Shown: positions 27,970 through 37,057, counted from the first letter of the stretch. The stretch is 64,000 nt of DNA from Nitrosomonas marina (GCF_900110145.1 NZ_FOCP01000011.1:1-64000), one strand, 5' to 3'. Notes: generated by a model not told the origin, from the sequence alone. Translations and numbers: made by a program.

Positions 27970-28579
27970 GATTACCTCCGTTCGAATCCCGGTATTTAAA
28001 CCAAACCAAAATCACTCAACCAGTGATACGTCTGCACTGATACATGAGAAGAAAAAGAAATCCGGTGACACCTGGTCGAGAACGTTTCTCAGAATCCCGC
28101 TTTCATTTCTCTTCTGTTATTGAGCACTTTATCTCAAAGGTGCCATGCAAAAAATTGCCCTTTAGTCATATTTTTGGAAGATTTTATAAAACCCGGTTCG
28201 GGTACCTTTTTTGGAAAATCATGCTAACAATCTGATTTATCATAATAATAATTGAAAATACCACAAACAGGCTTAACCGCTGGTTCGAAAATTTTTTTAG
28301 CAATAACTGTTGTCATTCCGATATATCATTCAAAGCTTCATTAAGGCAGAACCTGTTCGCATTAACAGGCAAGAAATGATATTCACAATTGTCTCAATAT
28401 AACGTAAACAGCTGTTGCCGTTTGCTTGCCATCAGGGCCGGGTATCAACCATTTGCGTAGTAATTCAATAATTTTCTTACTTTTGTTCTGTATTGATTAT
28501 AATGCCCGCATTGCACCTTCCCTGGCGCAGGCAGGAACAACGCTCATGTTGTTTTTTATCAATATAAATCGATTTATTT
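27970..28579. other. Intergenic stretch, AT-rich
   Basis: About 600 bp lie between the divergent Rha-like and lipoprotein genes. It holds the Rha ribosome site, a terminator-like hairpin at 28191-28212 and A/T-rich sequence. A short TTCGAATCCC at about 27981 recalls a tRNA T-loop but has no matching stem. No gene was supported. Confidence 0.4.
28191..28212 (+). terminator. Short hairpin followed by a T run
   Basis: ACCCG and CGGGT pair around GTT, then ACC and six T follow. The stem is only 5 bp and no plus-strand gene ends nearby, so this is a weak candidate intrinsic terminator. Confidence 0.25.
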
Positions 28580-28624
28580 ATGCACAGATCAAACAAAATA
28601 ATGGTTGTTTTTGCCGTCAACGCC

Positions 28625-29848
28625 ATGTATTCCTTCAGAAACATTTCAAGTTCGAACTGTATTCGTCATATTGCCAGTTTGGCCGGATTGATTATACTCA
28701 CAGGTTGCTTGTCGCCAATCACACTGAACAAAACAGTTCTCGCTTATAATCGATCCATCAGTGAGATCAATGCACAGGAATTACTCCTGAACATCGCCCG
28801 GGTACGGCACCATCACCCGATTCAATTCACCACGGTATCCAGTATCGCCGCAACGTTCAATTTTCAAATGAGCGCTGGCGCTACACCACCATTTGGCGCA
28901 TTAACAAGCGGACAGGGACTGTCGCCAATCTTTGGTGGAAGCATATCCGAGAACCCTACCATTTCTATCACACCAATCAGCGGCGAAGAATTTAATCAGA
29001 GAATTCTTAACCCTTTTTCTGAAAACAAGTTTCTCAAGTTATATCAGCAAGGAACTGACCTGGGCCTTCTTATAAGAATGATGGCCAGTGAAATCCGCAT
29101 CAAACACGATGGTATCGACCAGGTTTTGCGAAACCGCCCCAGAGAGCAGGATAGTTATGAGGAATTCCGTCGAAAAATCATGCACTTGACGGCTTTGAAT
29201 CAGGCCAATCAACTGCAAGTGGAACCCGTTATCGTACAGCAGGACGTCACAATGCACGGTATCACTACGGAACATTCAGAAACTCTGGTAAATGCACTGG
29301 AAATGGGATATCGATGGATAGAAAAAGGAAATACAGGTGTTTTGAGCAGAAAAGTCTCCGGACGAACCATTATCAGTAATTATGATATTTCCAGCCTTTC
29401 GGTGGAAGAGAGAAACAAGCTGTTTTTGTACACGAATACACTGCCGGAAAATGAAATTTTTGTCGATATCCGACCGGGGTTGCCAGGTGGAGACTACCCG
29501 ATTCAGGGGATTATTCGGTTACGCGCATTCCTGGCTATCCTGGGATTCCTTGGGCGGGGCGTGTCGGAAGAAATTGAATTTCACGTTGACAAAGATTCAC
29601 GAACAGGTGAAATCCGTCACGATCCGATCAAGACGCTGGAAGTTGACATCCGTTCGTCCAATCTGGTAGACAATACAAGTACCTTCGCGGTCGCATACAA
29701 GGGGCGTACCTATTCTATACTGGATGGCGACAGCCCAGAGGCTGTCTGGAATCTCGAGGCATTCCGTTTGCTCGGCCAGTTATATGAACTGTCTATCCAC
29801 CCGTCAGAATTTGCAAGACCGGCGCCGGCCATAACCATTGCCAAATAG
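28625..29848 (+). CDS. Large lipoprotein of unknown function
   Basis: From ATG 28625 the protein has 407 residues and a lipoprotein signal of about 27 residues ending IILTGC. I preferred this start over ATG 28580, which adds 15 residues before the signal; neither has a strong ribosome site. The mature part contains INAQELLLNIARVRHHHPI and FTTVSSIAATFNFQMSAGA, then mixed alpha/beta sequence with no motif I can name. I recall similar uncharacterised lipoproteins in proteobacteria. It probably sits in the outer membrane, but no partner gene adjoins it. Confidence 0.7.
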   Translation: MYSFRNISSSNCIRHIASLAGLIILTGCLSPITLNKTVLAYNRSISEINAQELLLNIARVRHHHPIQFTTVSSIAATFNFQMSAGATPPFGALTSGQGLSPIFGGSISENPTISITPISGEEFNQRILNPFSENKFLKLYQQGTDLGLLIRMMASEIRIKHDGIDQVLRNRPREQDSYEEFRRKIMHLTALNQANQLQVEPVIVQQDVTMHGITTEHSETLVNALEMGYRWIEKGNTGVLSRKVSGRTIISNYDISSLSVEERNKLFLYTNTLPENEIFVDIRPGLPGGDYPIQGIIRLRAFLAILGFLGRGVSEEIEFHVDKDSRTGEIRHDPIKTLEVDIRSSNLVDNTSTFAVAYKGRTYSILDGDSPEAVWNLEAFRLLGQLYELSIHPSEFARPAPAITIAK

Positions 29849-29880
29849 AAGTGAATAGCATACAAAAAACAGCTATTCAG

Positions 29881-30160
29881 TTAACCCGTATCAGGGTTTC
29901 TTAAAACCTCATGTTCGACAGACCAGCAAGCACCGCCTGCGCCCATGCCGGGCACGAGACACATTGCAACGCAGCACCGATGTTTTTTTCCAAACACACC
30001 CGAATGAATTTCCAATATTCCTTTTTGGGTTAGATCAGTTGACAGCTCGATGATACCGTCCGCCAGCTTTATGTTTTTTTCTGAGACCCTGTATCTGTTC
30101 GACTACTTGATTTTCAGTGTCGAACTTGGCAGAGTTAGAAGCATACCGAAGCCGACTTCC
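29881..30160 (-). pseudogene. Unidentified frameshifted coding remnant
   Basis: Two minus-strand frames look like one broken protein. One reads SAKFDTENQVVEQIQGLRKK down to a run of seven A; the other continues from there NIKLADGIIELSTDLTQKG, then ILEIHSGVFGKKHRCCVAM and a Gly/Cys-rich end before TAA at 29881-29883. No start codon is present. I infer a frameshift in the A run and loss of the 5' end. The family is unknown. The remaining bases of 29849-30269 show nothing else. Confidence 0.3.
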
Positions 30161-30269
30161 ACCCTATTAATATATTGCCGGTATATCAATATACATCACG
30201 AAAACAGCGATGAAATCAACTGAATTTAGTCAGGCACACCTGCCAGGTGCGCTGATAAAGGGTTAACTG

Positions 30270-31223
30270 ATGATGAAAGGCATCTGGCTGGAAAATCAGC
30301 ACCTTCAAATCCGCGCGGACCTGTCCTCACCCGAACCCGAGCCGGGGGAGGCGCTGATTCGGGTTATCCGCGCCGGTATCTGCAACACCGACCTGGAACT
30401 GGTGCGCGGTTACTATCCCTACTGCGGTGTGCTGGGTCATGAGTTTGTCGGTATTGTCGAAAATGGTGCTGACGAACTGGATGGCAAGCGAGTGGTGGGC
30501 GAAATCAACGCTGCCTGCGGTCACTGCCGTTTCTGCAACACACAGCAACCGACACATTGCGAAAACCGTACCGTACTCGGCATTGTCAACCGCAATGGCG
30601 CCTTTGCGGACTACACGGTGCTGCCGGTTGAAAATCTGCATCCGGTACCGGATACAGTATCCACAGACACCGCGGCTTTTACCGAACCTGTGGCTGCAGC
30701 GCTGGAAATTCAGCAACAGGTTCGTATCACCCCCAATGACCGCGTTCTGGTTGTCGGGGACGGAAAACTCGGTTTGCTGGTTGCACAGACACTGGCGCTG
30801 ACTGGTTGCGAGCTCATAGCAGCCGGTCGGCATGCTGATAAACTGGCTATCCTGCAAAACCAGGGTATCACTACAACGCTGGCAGGGACTGTCGAACGGC
30901 GCAGCTTCGACCTGGCGGTGGAATGCACCGGCAATCCTGCCGGATTCGAACTTGCGCGGCGCGCGTTGCGCGCGCGCGGCACGCTGGTGCTTAAAAGCAC
31001 CTATGCAGGTGAGTTAAATATTAATGCTTCGGCGCTGGTAGTCGACGAAATCACTGTTGTCGGGTCACGCTGCGGGCCATTCGACCGCGCACTGGCGGCG
31101 CTTGCCGCAGGCAGCATACAGGTGGAACCGTTGATTCAGGGACGCTACCGGCTGGAGCAGGGTATCGATGCATTCAACCACGCCCGCACCCGCGGCACAC
31201 TGAAAATTCTGTTTGAAAATTGA
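30270..31223 (+). CDS. Zinc-dependent medium-chain dehydrogenase/reductase
   Basis: A 317-residue MDR-family oxidoreductase, slightly shorter than typical alcohol dehydrogenases (about 340-350). Catalytic zinc ligands are suggested by RAGICNTDLELVRGYY (Cys) and GVLGHEFVG (His-Glu). The structural zinc lobe is complete as CGHCRFCNTQQPTHC. The Rossmann motif VLVVGDGKLGLLVAQ replaces the usual GAGxxG with GDGxxG. Residue context suits NAD(P)-dependent oxidation of a small alcohol or polyol; the substrate is unknown. A TetR regulator gene lies 200 bp downstream, but its operator motif was not found upstream of this gene. Confidence 0.82.
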   Translation: MMKGIWLENQHLQIRADLSSPEPEPGEALIRVIRAGICNTDLELVRGYYPYCGVLGHEFVGIVENGADELDGKRVVGEINAACGHCRFCNTQQPTHCENRTVLGIVNRNGAFADYTVLPVENLHPVPDTVSTDTAAFTEPVAAALEIQQQVRITPNDRVLVVGDGKLGLLVAQTLALTGCELIAAGRHADKLAILQNQGITTTLAGTVERRSFDLAVECTGNPAGFELARRALRARGTLVLKSTYAGELNINASALVVDEITVVGSRCGPFDRALAALAAGSIQVEPLIQGRYRLEQGIDAFNHARTRGTLKILFEN

Positions 31224-31390
31224 ATTCTATGAAAAACATCGATGCGGATTATAGAGTCGCGCTTTAATTCATATACCCGGTCTGCGCATATTAACCAATA
31301 AGCAGGCATGACAGATCATCTGTTTCCGTTTAACCATCCCGCCTGAAGTTTACGCATTTCAAATTATTTGCAAACAACTGGCAGACTTGC

Positions 31391-31420
31391 TTGACAATTT
31401 AAGACAACCGGTCGTATTAT
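31391..31420 (+). promoter_or_regulatory. Predicted promoter of the tetR gene
   Basis: A perfect -35 TTGACA lies at 31391-31396 and a -10 TATTAT at 31415-31420, spaced by 18 bp; TATAAT at 31418-31423 is an alternative with a long spacer. The start codon at 31426 is only 5 bases past the -10, so transcription would begin at about the ATG. The operator lies between the two boxes. Confidence 0.5.
31404..31415. promoter_or_regulatory. TetR operator candidate, site A
   Basis: ACAACCGGTCGT, a near-palindrome centred on ACCGGT, lies between the -35 and -10 of the tetR promoter. Nearly the same sequence occurs upstream of the DUF4242 gene (32095-32106). Binding would block RNA polymerase, giving autorepression. 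Similar GACCGGTC-centred sites are known for other TetR regulators. Confidence 0.5.
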
Positions 31421-31425
31421 AATTT

Positions 31426-32031
31426 ATGCGTAAATCAACCAAAACCACTAAAAAGGATTTCAATAAAGACAATATTTTGAACCAGGGCGTCGCGATGCTG
31501 ATGAAACAGGGCTATCATGGCACCGGTTTACAAAAAGTTTTAGATGCAGTCAATATTCCTAAAGGCTCTTTTTATAATTACTTTGAGGACAAGGAGCACT
31601 TTGGCGCTGAAGTGATTCAGTATTATATTGATCCGTTTCTTAAACAGTTGGCTGCGCATTTAAACAATTCAGACACAGATGCACTCGGCGCCATACAGCG
31701 TTATTTTGATGAATTAATTGAAGAACTGGAACGGAACAATTTCAAAGGCGGCTGTTTGCTCGGCAATTTAATGGGCGAAATAGGTGACACCAGCGATATA
31801 TGCCAGGCATCTTTACAGACCGCAGTAAACCGTTACCGGGACCTGCTGCAATCCGGACTGAAAAAGGCGCAGGATCAAGGCGCTGTCAGAAAAGACAAGA
31901 CAGCCGGGAGCATGGCCGATCTTTTAATCAATACATGGCAGGGTGCTTTACTCAGGGCAAAGATAGAGAAAACGTCAGCACCTGTTTTACAATGCTGTCA
32001 GGAATTATTGGGTAATTATTTCAAGTCTTGA
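31426..32031 (+). CDS. TetR-family transcriptional regulator
   Basis: A 201-residue repressor. The N-terminal helix-turn-helix covers about residues 12-60: ILNQGVAMLMKQGYHGTG, then LQKVLDAVNIPKGSFYNYF and DKEHFGAE, the classic TetR signature. The ligand-binding half includes RNNFKGGCLLGNLMGEIGD, which resembles the C-terminal domain of NemR/AcuR-like regulators that sense electrophiles or small metabolites; the ligand is not known. The predicted promoter leaves almost no leader, so its mRNA may be leaderless. It likely represses itself and the DUF4242 gene 101 bp downstream. Confidence 0.88.
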   Translation: MRKSTKTTKKDFNKDNILNQGVAMLMKQGYHGTGLQKVLDAVNIPKGSFYNYFEDKEHFGAEVIQYYIDPFLKQLAAHLNNSDTDALGAIQRYFDELIEELERNNFKGGCLLGNLMGEIGDTSDICQASLQTAVNRYRDLLQSGLKKAQDQGAVRKDKTAGSMADLLINTWQGALLRAKIEKTSAPVLQCCQELLGNYFKS

Positions 32032-32094
32032 TATTGTTTTTTAAAGATTGATAACCAAAGCTGTTATCCAGGTAGCCTGGTCAAATTATTAAAG

Positions 32095-32106
32095 ACGACC
32101 GGTCAT
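32095..32106. promoter_or_regulatory. TetR operator candidate, site B
   Basis: ACGACCGGTCAT contains the perfect palindrome GACCGGTC and shares AAGAC-R-ACCGGTC-R-T with site A. It lies 26-38 bases upstream of the DUF4242 start codon, between tetR and that gene, which suits control by the neighbouring TetR protein. Confidence 0.5.
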
Positions 32107-32132
32107 TTTTACTTAAACTTAAGGAGAACCAC

Positions 32133-32408
32133 ATGCCAAAATATATAATCGAACGCAATATTCCCGGTGCAGGTGCAATGCCCGCAACCGAATTACAAGC
32201 CATTTCACAAAAATCATGTAGCATATTGAACCAGATGGAACCCGGGGTACAATGGGTTGAGAGTTTTGTAACCGATGACATCGTTTATTGTGTTTACATT
32301 GCGCCTGACGAGGCGGCAATTCGTGCACATGCGAGTCAGGGCGAGTTTCCTGCAGACCGTATTTCCCGCGTCAGGACGGTGATTGATCCGACTACTGCGG
32401 AGAACTGA
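32133..32408 (+). CDS. DUF4242 family (SCO4226-like) small protein
   Basis: A 91-residue ferredoxin-like-fold protein. The start PKYIIERNIPGAG and later VQWVESFVTDDIVYCVYIA match DUF4242, whose best-known member, Streptomyces SCO4226, was described as nickel-binding. The terminal FPADRISRVRTVIDPTTA is typical. AAGGAG lies 6-7 bases before the ATG. The TetR operator upstream suggests it is induced by the same ligand as the regulator. Its physiological role is unknown. Confidence 0.8.
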   Translation: MPKYIIERNIPGAGAMPATELQAISQKSCSILNQMEPGVQWVESFVTDDIVYCVYIAPDEAAIRAHASQGEFPADRISRVRTVIDPTTAEN

Positions 32409-32511
32409 GCCGGGCGTTTTAACCAGCCATAACTGAAATGAATCAGCGGTTGCTGAATCGAGTAAACTTACAGACTCATCATAAGCCGCATCTTTTTTAA
32501 AGGAGCGTCAC

Positions 32512-34158
32512 ATGCAATCCCGAACGTTACATTACCTGGCAGGAATCCTGTTAATTACAGCAATCTCAACCGGTTTGTCTGCAACAGCATTGGCCAGCGG
32601 AAACGCGCCAGAACTTCAGAATCTGGGTTCGCACACCTTCCCTGTCAGCACAGACAACAAACAGGCACAGCTTTTTTTTAATCAGGGCATCAACCTGTCA
32701 TACGGTTTTAATCATGCCGAGGCCGGCCGGGCATTTCGAGAGGCCGCGCGGCTCGATCCAGAACTTGCAATGGCGTACTGGGGCCAGGCGCTTGTGCTTG
32801 GACCTAATATCAATGCCCCGATGAACCCGGATGATGAAGCGCTCGCATACAGGCTGACCAATCTGGCCAAATCGCTTGCATCACAAGCGCCGCGCAAAGA
32901 ACAGGCGCTGATACAGGCGCTTGAACAGCGTTACACCAACAATCCGGAACAGCGGGCCGCGAATGACCGGGCTTACGCACAGGCCATGCAGGCCGTTCAC
33001 CGGCAATTTCCCGACGATCCGGATATTGCGATGCTGTATGTGGAATCGGTCATGGATGTAAGCCCATGGGATTACTGGACGGCTGACGAGAGTCCCAAAG
33101 AAGGCATCGCTGACATTGTGGCGCTGACAGAACAGATATTACAGCAGCACCCGAACCATCCGGCGGCATTGCATTTGTACATCCATCTGGTGGAGCCGAC
33201 GTCAACGCCCGAACGGGCCGAAAAAGCGGCGGATACACTGCTGACAATCATGCCCGCGGCGGGCCACATGGTACATATGCCTTCTCATATATTCCATCGG
33301 GTCGGCCGGTACGGGGACGCGGTCAAAAGCAACCAGCTTGCGATAGCCGCCGACGAGGACTACATCCGGCAAAGTCAGGCTGAAGGGCTGTACGCAATTG
33401 GCTATTATCCACATAACATTCATTTTTTATGGTACTCCGCCACTGCTGGCGGGCAAAGCAGGATTGCCATCGAATCTGCATTGAAACTGGCCGGCAAAGT
33501 CGACGACACCACCCTGGAAGAGCAGCCGTTTACGGCCCTGTTCCGCATGGTTCCCTACTGGGCCTACGCCCGGTTTGGATTGTGGGACCGGGTACTGGAA
33601 GAACCGGCGCCCCCTGCCACCAACGCCTTTCTGAACGGCACCTGGCATTACGTGCGCGGGCTGGCGTTTGTCGCATCCGGTCAACTCGAACAGGCGCAAG
33701 AAGCACTGGCGGCTGTTCGAACCATCCTGCGCAACGAAAAACTTGACGCTCACCTGTTTTCAAAAAACACCATGCGCACCATCCTGGTTATCGCGCCCGA
33801 AGTCCTGGCCGGCGAGATCGCCGCTGCGCAAGGAAAATTCGATACCGCCGTCGCACATCTTGAAAAGGCGGTACAACTCGAAGACGCACTGGTGTATACG
33901 GAACCCACTGAATGGCATTTTCCGCCACGGCTGGCCCTGGGCGCGATAATGCTTGAAGCCGGCCGCGCAGCCGAAGCGGAAGCCGTTTACCGGGAAGACC
34001 TGCGGCGAAACCGCGAAAACGGCTGGGCCTTGTTTGGCCTGATGCAGTCGCTACGCGCACAACAAAAAACGCAGGAAGCTGATTCAGTCGAGGCACGCTT
34101 TAAAAAAGCCTGGTCACAGGCAGACATAACGTTGACAGCATCACGATTCGGCCGATAA
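32512..34158 (+). CDS. Secreted TPR-repeat protein, 548 aa
   Basis: A signal peptide of about 29 residues ends TALASG. The mature protein has TPR-like helices: LFFNQGINLSYGFNHAEAG and FREAARLDPELAMAYWGQA near residues 50-90, further repeats around 225-260, and C-terminal repeats (VAHLEKAVQLEDALVY, AVYREDLRRNRENGWALFG). The block YIHLVEPTSTPERAEKAADT and a following HMVHMPSHIFHRVGRYGDA are typical of a widespread proteobacterial family without a known function. AAAGGAG lies just before the ATG. It probably acts as a periplasmic scaffold or binding protein. It follows the DUF4242 gene by 103 bp, with no proven link. Confidence 0.75.
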   Translation: MQSRTLHYLAGILLITAISTGLSATALASGNAPELQNLGSHTFPVSTDNKQAQLFFNQGINLSYGFNHAEAGRAFREAARLDPELAMAYWGQALVLGPNINAPMNPDDEALAYRLTNLAKSLASQAPRKEQALIQALEQRYTNNPEQRAANDRAYAQAMQAVHRQFPDDPDIAMLYVESVMDVSPWDYWTADESPKEGIADIVALTEQILQQHPNHPAALHLYIHLVEPTSTPERAEKAADTLLTIMPAAGHMVHMPSHIFHRVGRYGDAVKSNQLAIAADEDYIRQSQAEGLYAIGYYPHNIHFLWYSATAGGQSRIAIESALKLAGKVDDTTLEEQPFTALFRMVPYWAYARFGLWDRVLEEPAPPATNAFLNGTWHYVRGLAFVASGQLEQAQEALAAVRTILRNEKLDAHLFSKNTMRTILVIAPEVLAGEIAAAQGKFDTAVAHLEKAVQLEDALVYTEPTEWHFPPRLALGAIMLEAGRAAEAEAVYREDLRRNRENGWALFGLMQSLRAQQKTQEADSVEARFKKAWSQADITLTASRFGR

Positions 34159-34175
34159 CACCATAGTCAATTACG

Positions 34176-34220
34176 GCGGCGTCGGCGTTTAGCTGTGTTA
34201 GCAGTAAATGCCGTCGTTGC
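34176..34220. terminator. Long imperfect hairpin between convergent genes
   Basis: The arms 34176-34191 and 34205-34220 pair over 16 positions with one mismatch and a few G-U pairs, around a loop that itself can form GCT/AGC. It sits between the stop codons of the TPR gene and the KAP NTPase pseudogene and could end transcription from both sides. No long T run follows. Confidence 0.4.
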
Positions 34221-34261
34221 AGGCCCAAAAGGCCAACACCGCTGATAACCGGTATTGCGAA

Positions 34262-36427
34262 TCACATCACTGATGCATTTGATTCATTCTGTTGTTGAAC
34301 CGCCTGATCAAGCGATGGCAATACAAACGGCAATACCTCGCGCTCAATAGCGGCATAACGCGTTTCATCCTGATGAAAATGGTTTTGCACCAACTCCCAG
34401 ACTTCGCCTTTCCGCGCGGCTTTGCGCTGGTCAATCGGCAGATTATTCAAATATTCCAGCCAGAACAGCACCAGCATATGGTCACCGGCCTGATCGCTGC
34501 CTTTTAGATGACGCAACAGATTGAAACTGTTATACAGCCGTTTCAACTGGCGTGGATTATGAAAACCAAATTCCCGGATGCGCCTTTTGAAAACCTCTTT
34601 TTCGGACGGACTGAATTGATATTCGACAGTCTCGATGACCTGCGGTTTGTCTGCCGGGGATTGTGAGGATTCTCTGGCTGCCGTATTTTGTGTTATCTGC
34701 TCATTACGCTCAGCAGTCTCTTTTTGAGTGTCTTCGGAAACCGTCTCTTTTCCACCGTTCCCGGACTGCAAGGATTCGGCGTCAACATCCCCTGGCTTTA
34801 ATGCTTGAGAAGACTGTTCGTCTTCGTTAAACAGCACCTGGTCAACAAATGAGACCACCGTTTCACGATCCGCCACAGGCAGTTGTACCGGCAGTTGAAT
34901 CACCTTGCCGAGATAATCGCGCGCGATATTGGCCGGATCGCGTAGACTATGATGCGGTGCCAGTTCCTTGTAATGCAGTGCGAGCGACGCCAGCGCGATA
35001 CGCTGATCAATCGCGATAATCACGGTCACATGCGGAATGCCCAGGATCAGGCGAACGGCCTCAAGCGTCTTGACGACGCCGGTATGGCTGCACCGGTCGA
35101 GGTCGTCGACCACAAAGAGCAGCCGTTTTTGTTCAGCACGGGATTTACCCGTTCCCAGCCGCAGCCGGCACAGCGCGTCGACCTGGCGCTTCATCACCGG
35201 AATGGTGCCAAGGCAGGCGTCGTAATCGGGCAGGCTCAGATAGCGCTTCCACTCATTGATCAACGGACTTTCAAACAATTTATGAAACGATAAAAAATAC
35301 TTGCCGGCAAAATACACGACAGCAAAACTGATGCCCGCCGGTAAAAGCGTTTCGTCTAAATTTCCTTCTGCCCAGCTCTCACGAAATGCGATTACATCAG
35401 ACCAGTTAACAGCCCATGGTGCGGCAATCAGAGTCATAACCAGAACCAGGGTAATGATCAGATACAGCGGTTTTTCCTGCCAGGAAAACCTGAGTGCCAG
35501 CCACCATCTTCGCCACCAGCCAAGATCGGCCGTCAGTCCTCTTAACGCCTCGCGCGCTACCCCGGCCTGCATGTGGTCGGTATGCTCGTATTCCTAGGCA
35601 TTGAACTCGGCGAACAAAAACTGCGTTTCCTGTTGTTCCCGTAATTGATCACTGAGCAACCTGACAAACGTGCTTTTGCCCGCACCCCAGTCGCCGAGCA
35701 GACCAATGGTTTGATGATGGTGGTTTTCTTTAGCCGCGAGAATTGTCGCCAGCGCATCGACAAGGTCTTGACGCCCCAGCGCGTCCTGCTCTGCCAGTCC
35801 GTCATGGAGATTCGCATGAATCTGGTCGTACCGGATGATTGTTTTCGGGGACTGTCCTGCTTCTGTTTCTTCAGGCGATACGACTGCATCTGCATTATCT
35901 CTTCGGGCAGATTTGTGCCCGTATTGCCGGTACCAGTCTTTAATCAGAGATTGGATTTGTTGCGCCGGATAATCCTTGCCGTGCAACAATGCACGATAAA
36001 CCTGCGCCATCGCATCTAGCTGCAAAGCCGACATGGCTTTTGACCATTCTTCGACTCTTTTTTGCACAGCGTCAGGTACGCCATCTATCCAAAGCGGACT
36101 GTGTTTCAATACAGAAAATTTTTTTTGTTCCAATTGGATTAAATCAGTTACGGAGGCGGCGACGGTAAATCTTATATCATCTTCCGTTGAATCATATTCC
36201 AGCCCCAGCGTGCAGGCAACAAACAGACTCTGAACATGTTCATGTCGATTTTCTTGCCAGTGATCAAAATTACCCCTTGCTGATGTAAACGGCAATACCC
36301 GCAACGCACACCGCGCCGCAAACACTGCTACCGCGGCCCGGTCACGCTCTGCCAGTGTTTGCAACCGTTGTTTTAGTTCATTATGACCGATTGTTTTGTT
36401 GTCCGATTCTGGCTTTTTTACGTTCAT
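34262..36427 (-). pseudogene. KAP-family P-loop NTPase interrupted by an amber codon
   Basis: One continuous minus-strand frame of 721 codons plus stop is broken only by TAG at 35594-35596, codon 278. The first part ends GLLGDWGAGKSTFVRLL (Walker A near residue 248) and LFAEFNA; after the TAG it resumes EYEHTDHMQAGVAREALRG. Homologues have Trp there (FNxWEYEH), so TGG to TAG fits. The second part has two membrane helices (YLIITLVLVMTLIAAPWAV; ISFAVVYFAGKYF), the Walker B region LLFVVDDLDRCSHTG and a helical C-terminus. KAP NTPases are inner-membrane-linked and often phage- or plasmid-associated. I chose ATG 36427 over the TTG at 36445. Confidence 0.75.
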
Positions 36428-36441
36428 GATTGATTCGGCAT

Positions 36442-36673
36442 TCAATTAGTTACCCGGTGTATTACGCGGTTCAGATGCTGATGAAAAGGATAGAAATCCC
36501 TGTCGGCATGAAGAAGCGGCAGATCGTGTTCAATGCAAAATGTCGCAATCATGACATTTACCGTCTTTCTGACGGTTATCCTTTTTTTCTCAAGGTACGG
36601 AAGTATTCCGCACCTTTGATCGCTATGGACATACATTGAAATAGTCAATCCAGACACGGGAATCGACGATAAT
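36442..36673 (-). pseudogene. vapC: Collapsed vapC toxin (PIN domain)
   Basis: The PIN N-terminus survives as IIVDSRVWIDYFN in one frame, but the likely ATG reads ATCG (one extra C, at the usual ATGA overlap with vapB) and TAG at 36623-36625 follows. The core of the PIN domain is missing. GAEYFRTLRKK then appears in another frame, and after a run of seven T (36592-36598) VRKTVNVMIATFCIEHDLPL and LLHADRDFYPF in a third. So start loss, an internal deletion and a homopolymer frameshift have removed the toxin. Confidence 0.65.
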
Positions 36674-36882
36674 CGATGACCAGTCCCCGGCACTTCCAGA
36701 TTACCTTCCCACTTTAATTTACCGCGGAAATGCCTAATCTTCTTTTGGTTTTCAAGCGGAATTAATGATTTGAGCGCAAGCTCGACCGCCCCGCGTTTGG
36801 TTTTCACGCCCGTCAAACGCATGGCGTCATTCATGAGTTCATCGTCAATAACAATACTGGCATGCATTGAATAATATCTCAT
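36442..36882 (-). CDS. vapB: VapB-like antitoxin read through into vapC remnant
   Basis: From ATG 36882 (or 36867) the first 60 residues match VapB antitoxins: MHASIVIDDELMNDAMRLTG, then KTKRGAVELALKSLIPLEN and IRHFRGKLKWEGNLE. Such proteins bind DNA as ribbon-helix-helix-like dimers and neutralise a PIN-domain toxin. The natural stop appears lost, so the frame continues through the decayed vapC and ends after 146 residues in VapC-derived sequence (VMIATFCIEHDLPLLHADRD). The antitoxin part may still work, but the fusion tail is abnormal. It lies just upstream of the KAP NTPase start on the same strand. Confidence 0.55.
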   Translation of the reverse strand: MRYYSMHASIVIDDELMNDAMRLTGVKTKRGAVELALKSLIPLENQKKIRHFRGKLKWEGNLEVPGTGHRLSSIPVSGLTISMYVHSDQRCGILPYLEKKRITVRKTVNVMIATFCIEHDLPLLHADRDFYPFHQHLNRVIHRVTN

Positions 36883-37057
36883 TTTATGTGCATTCTTTTG
36901 CGCAATTATACATATAGATCTATCGAACCCGTATCCAGAGGCTATCTGAATTGCCCGTTCAACAATCAACCGGACTGGAAACTGCGCCTGATTCGGTTTA
37001 CTATCGTGTGATCTATTGAACTGAACCTGATATCCATTATTGAGAAAACATCTATCT

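Noticed and set aside
27975..28000. TTCGAATCCC recalling a tRNA T-loop
   Set aside because: The flanking bases cannot form the T stem and no acceptor stem or other arms are present.
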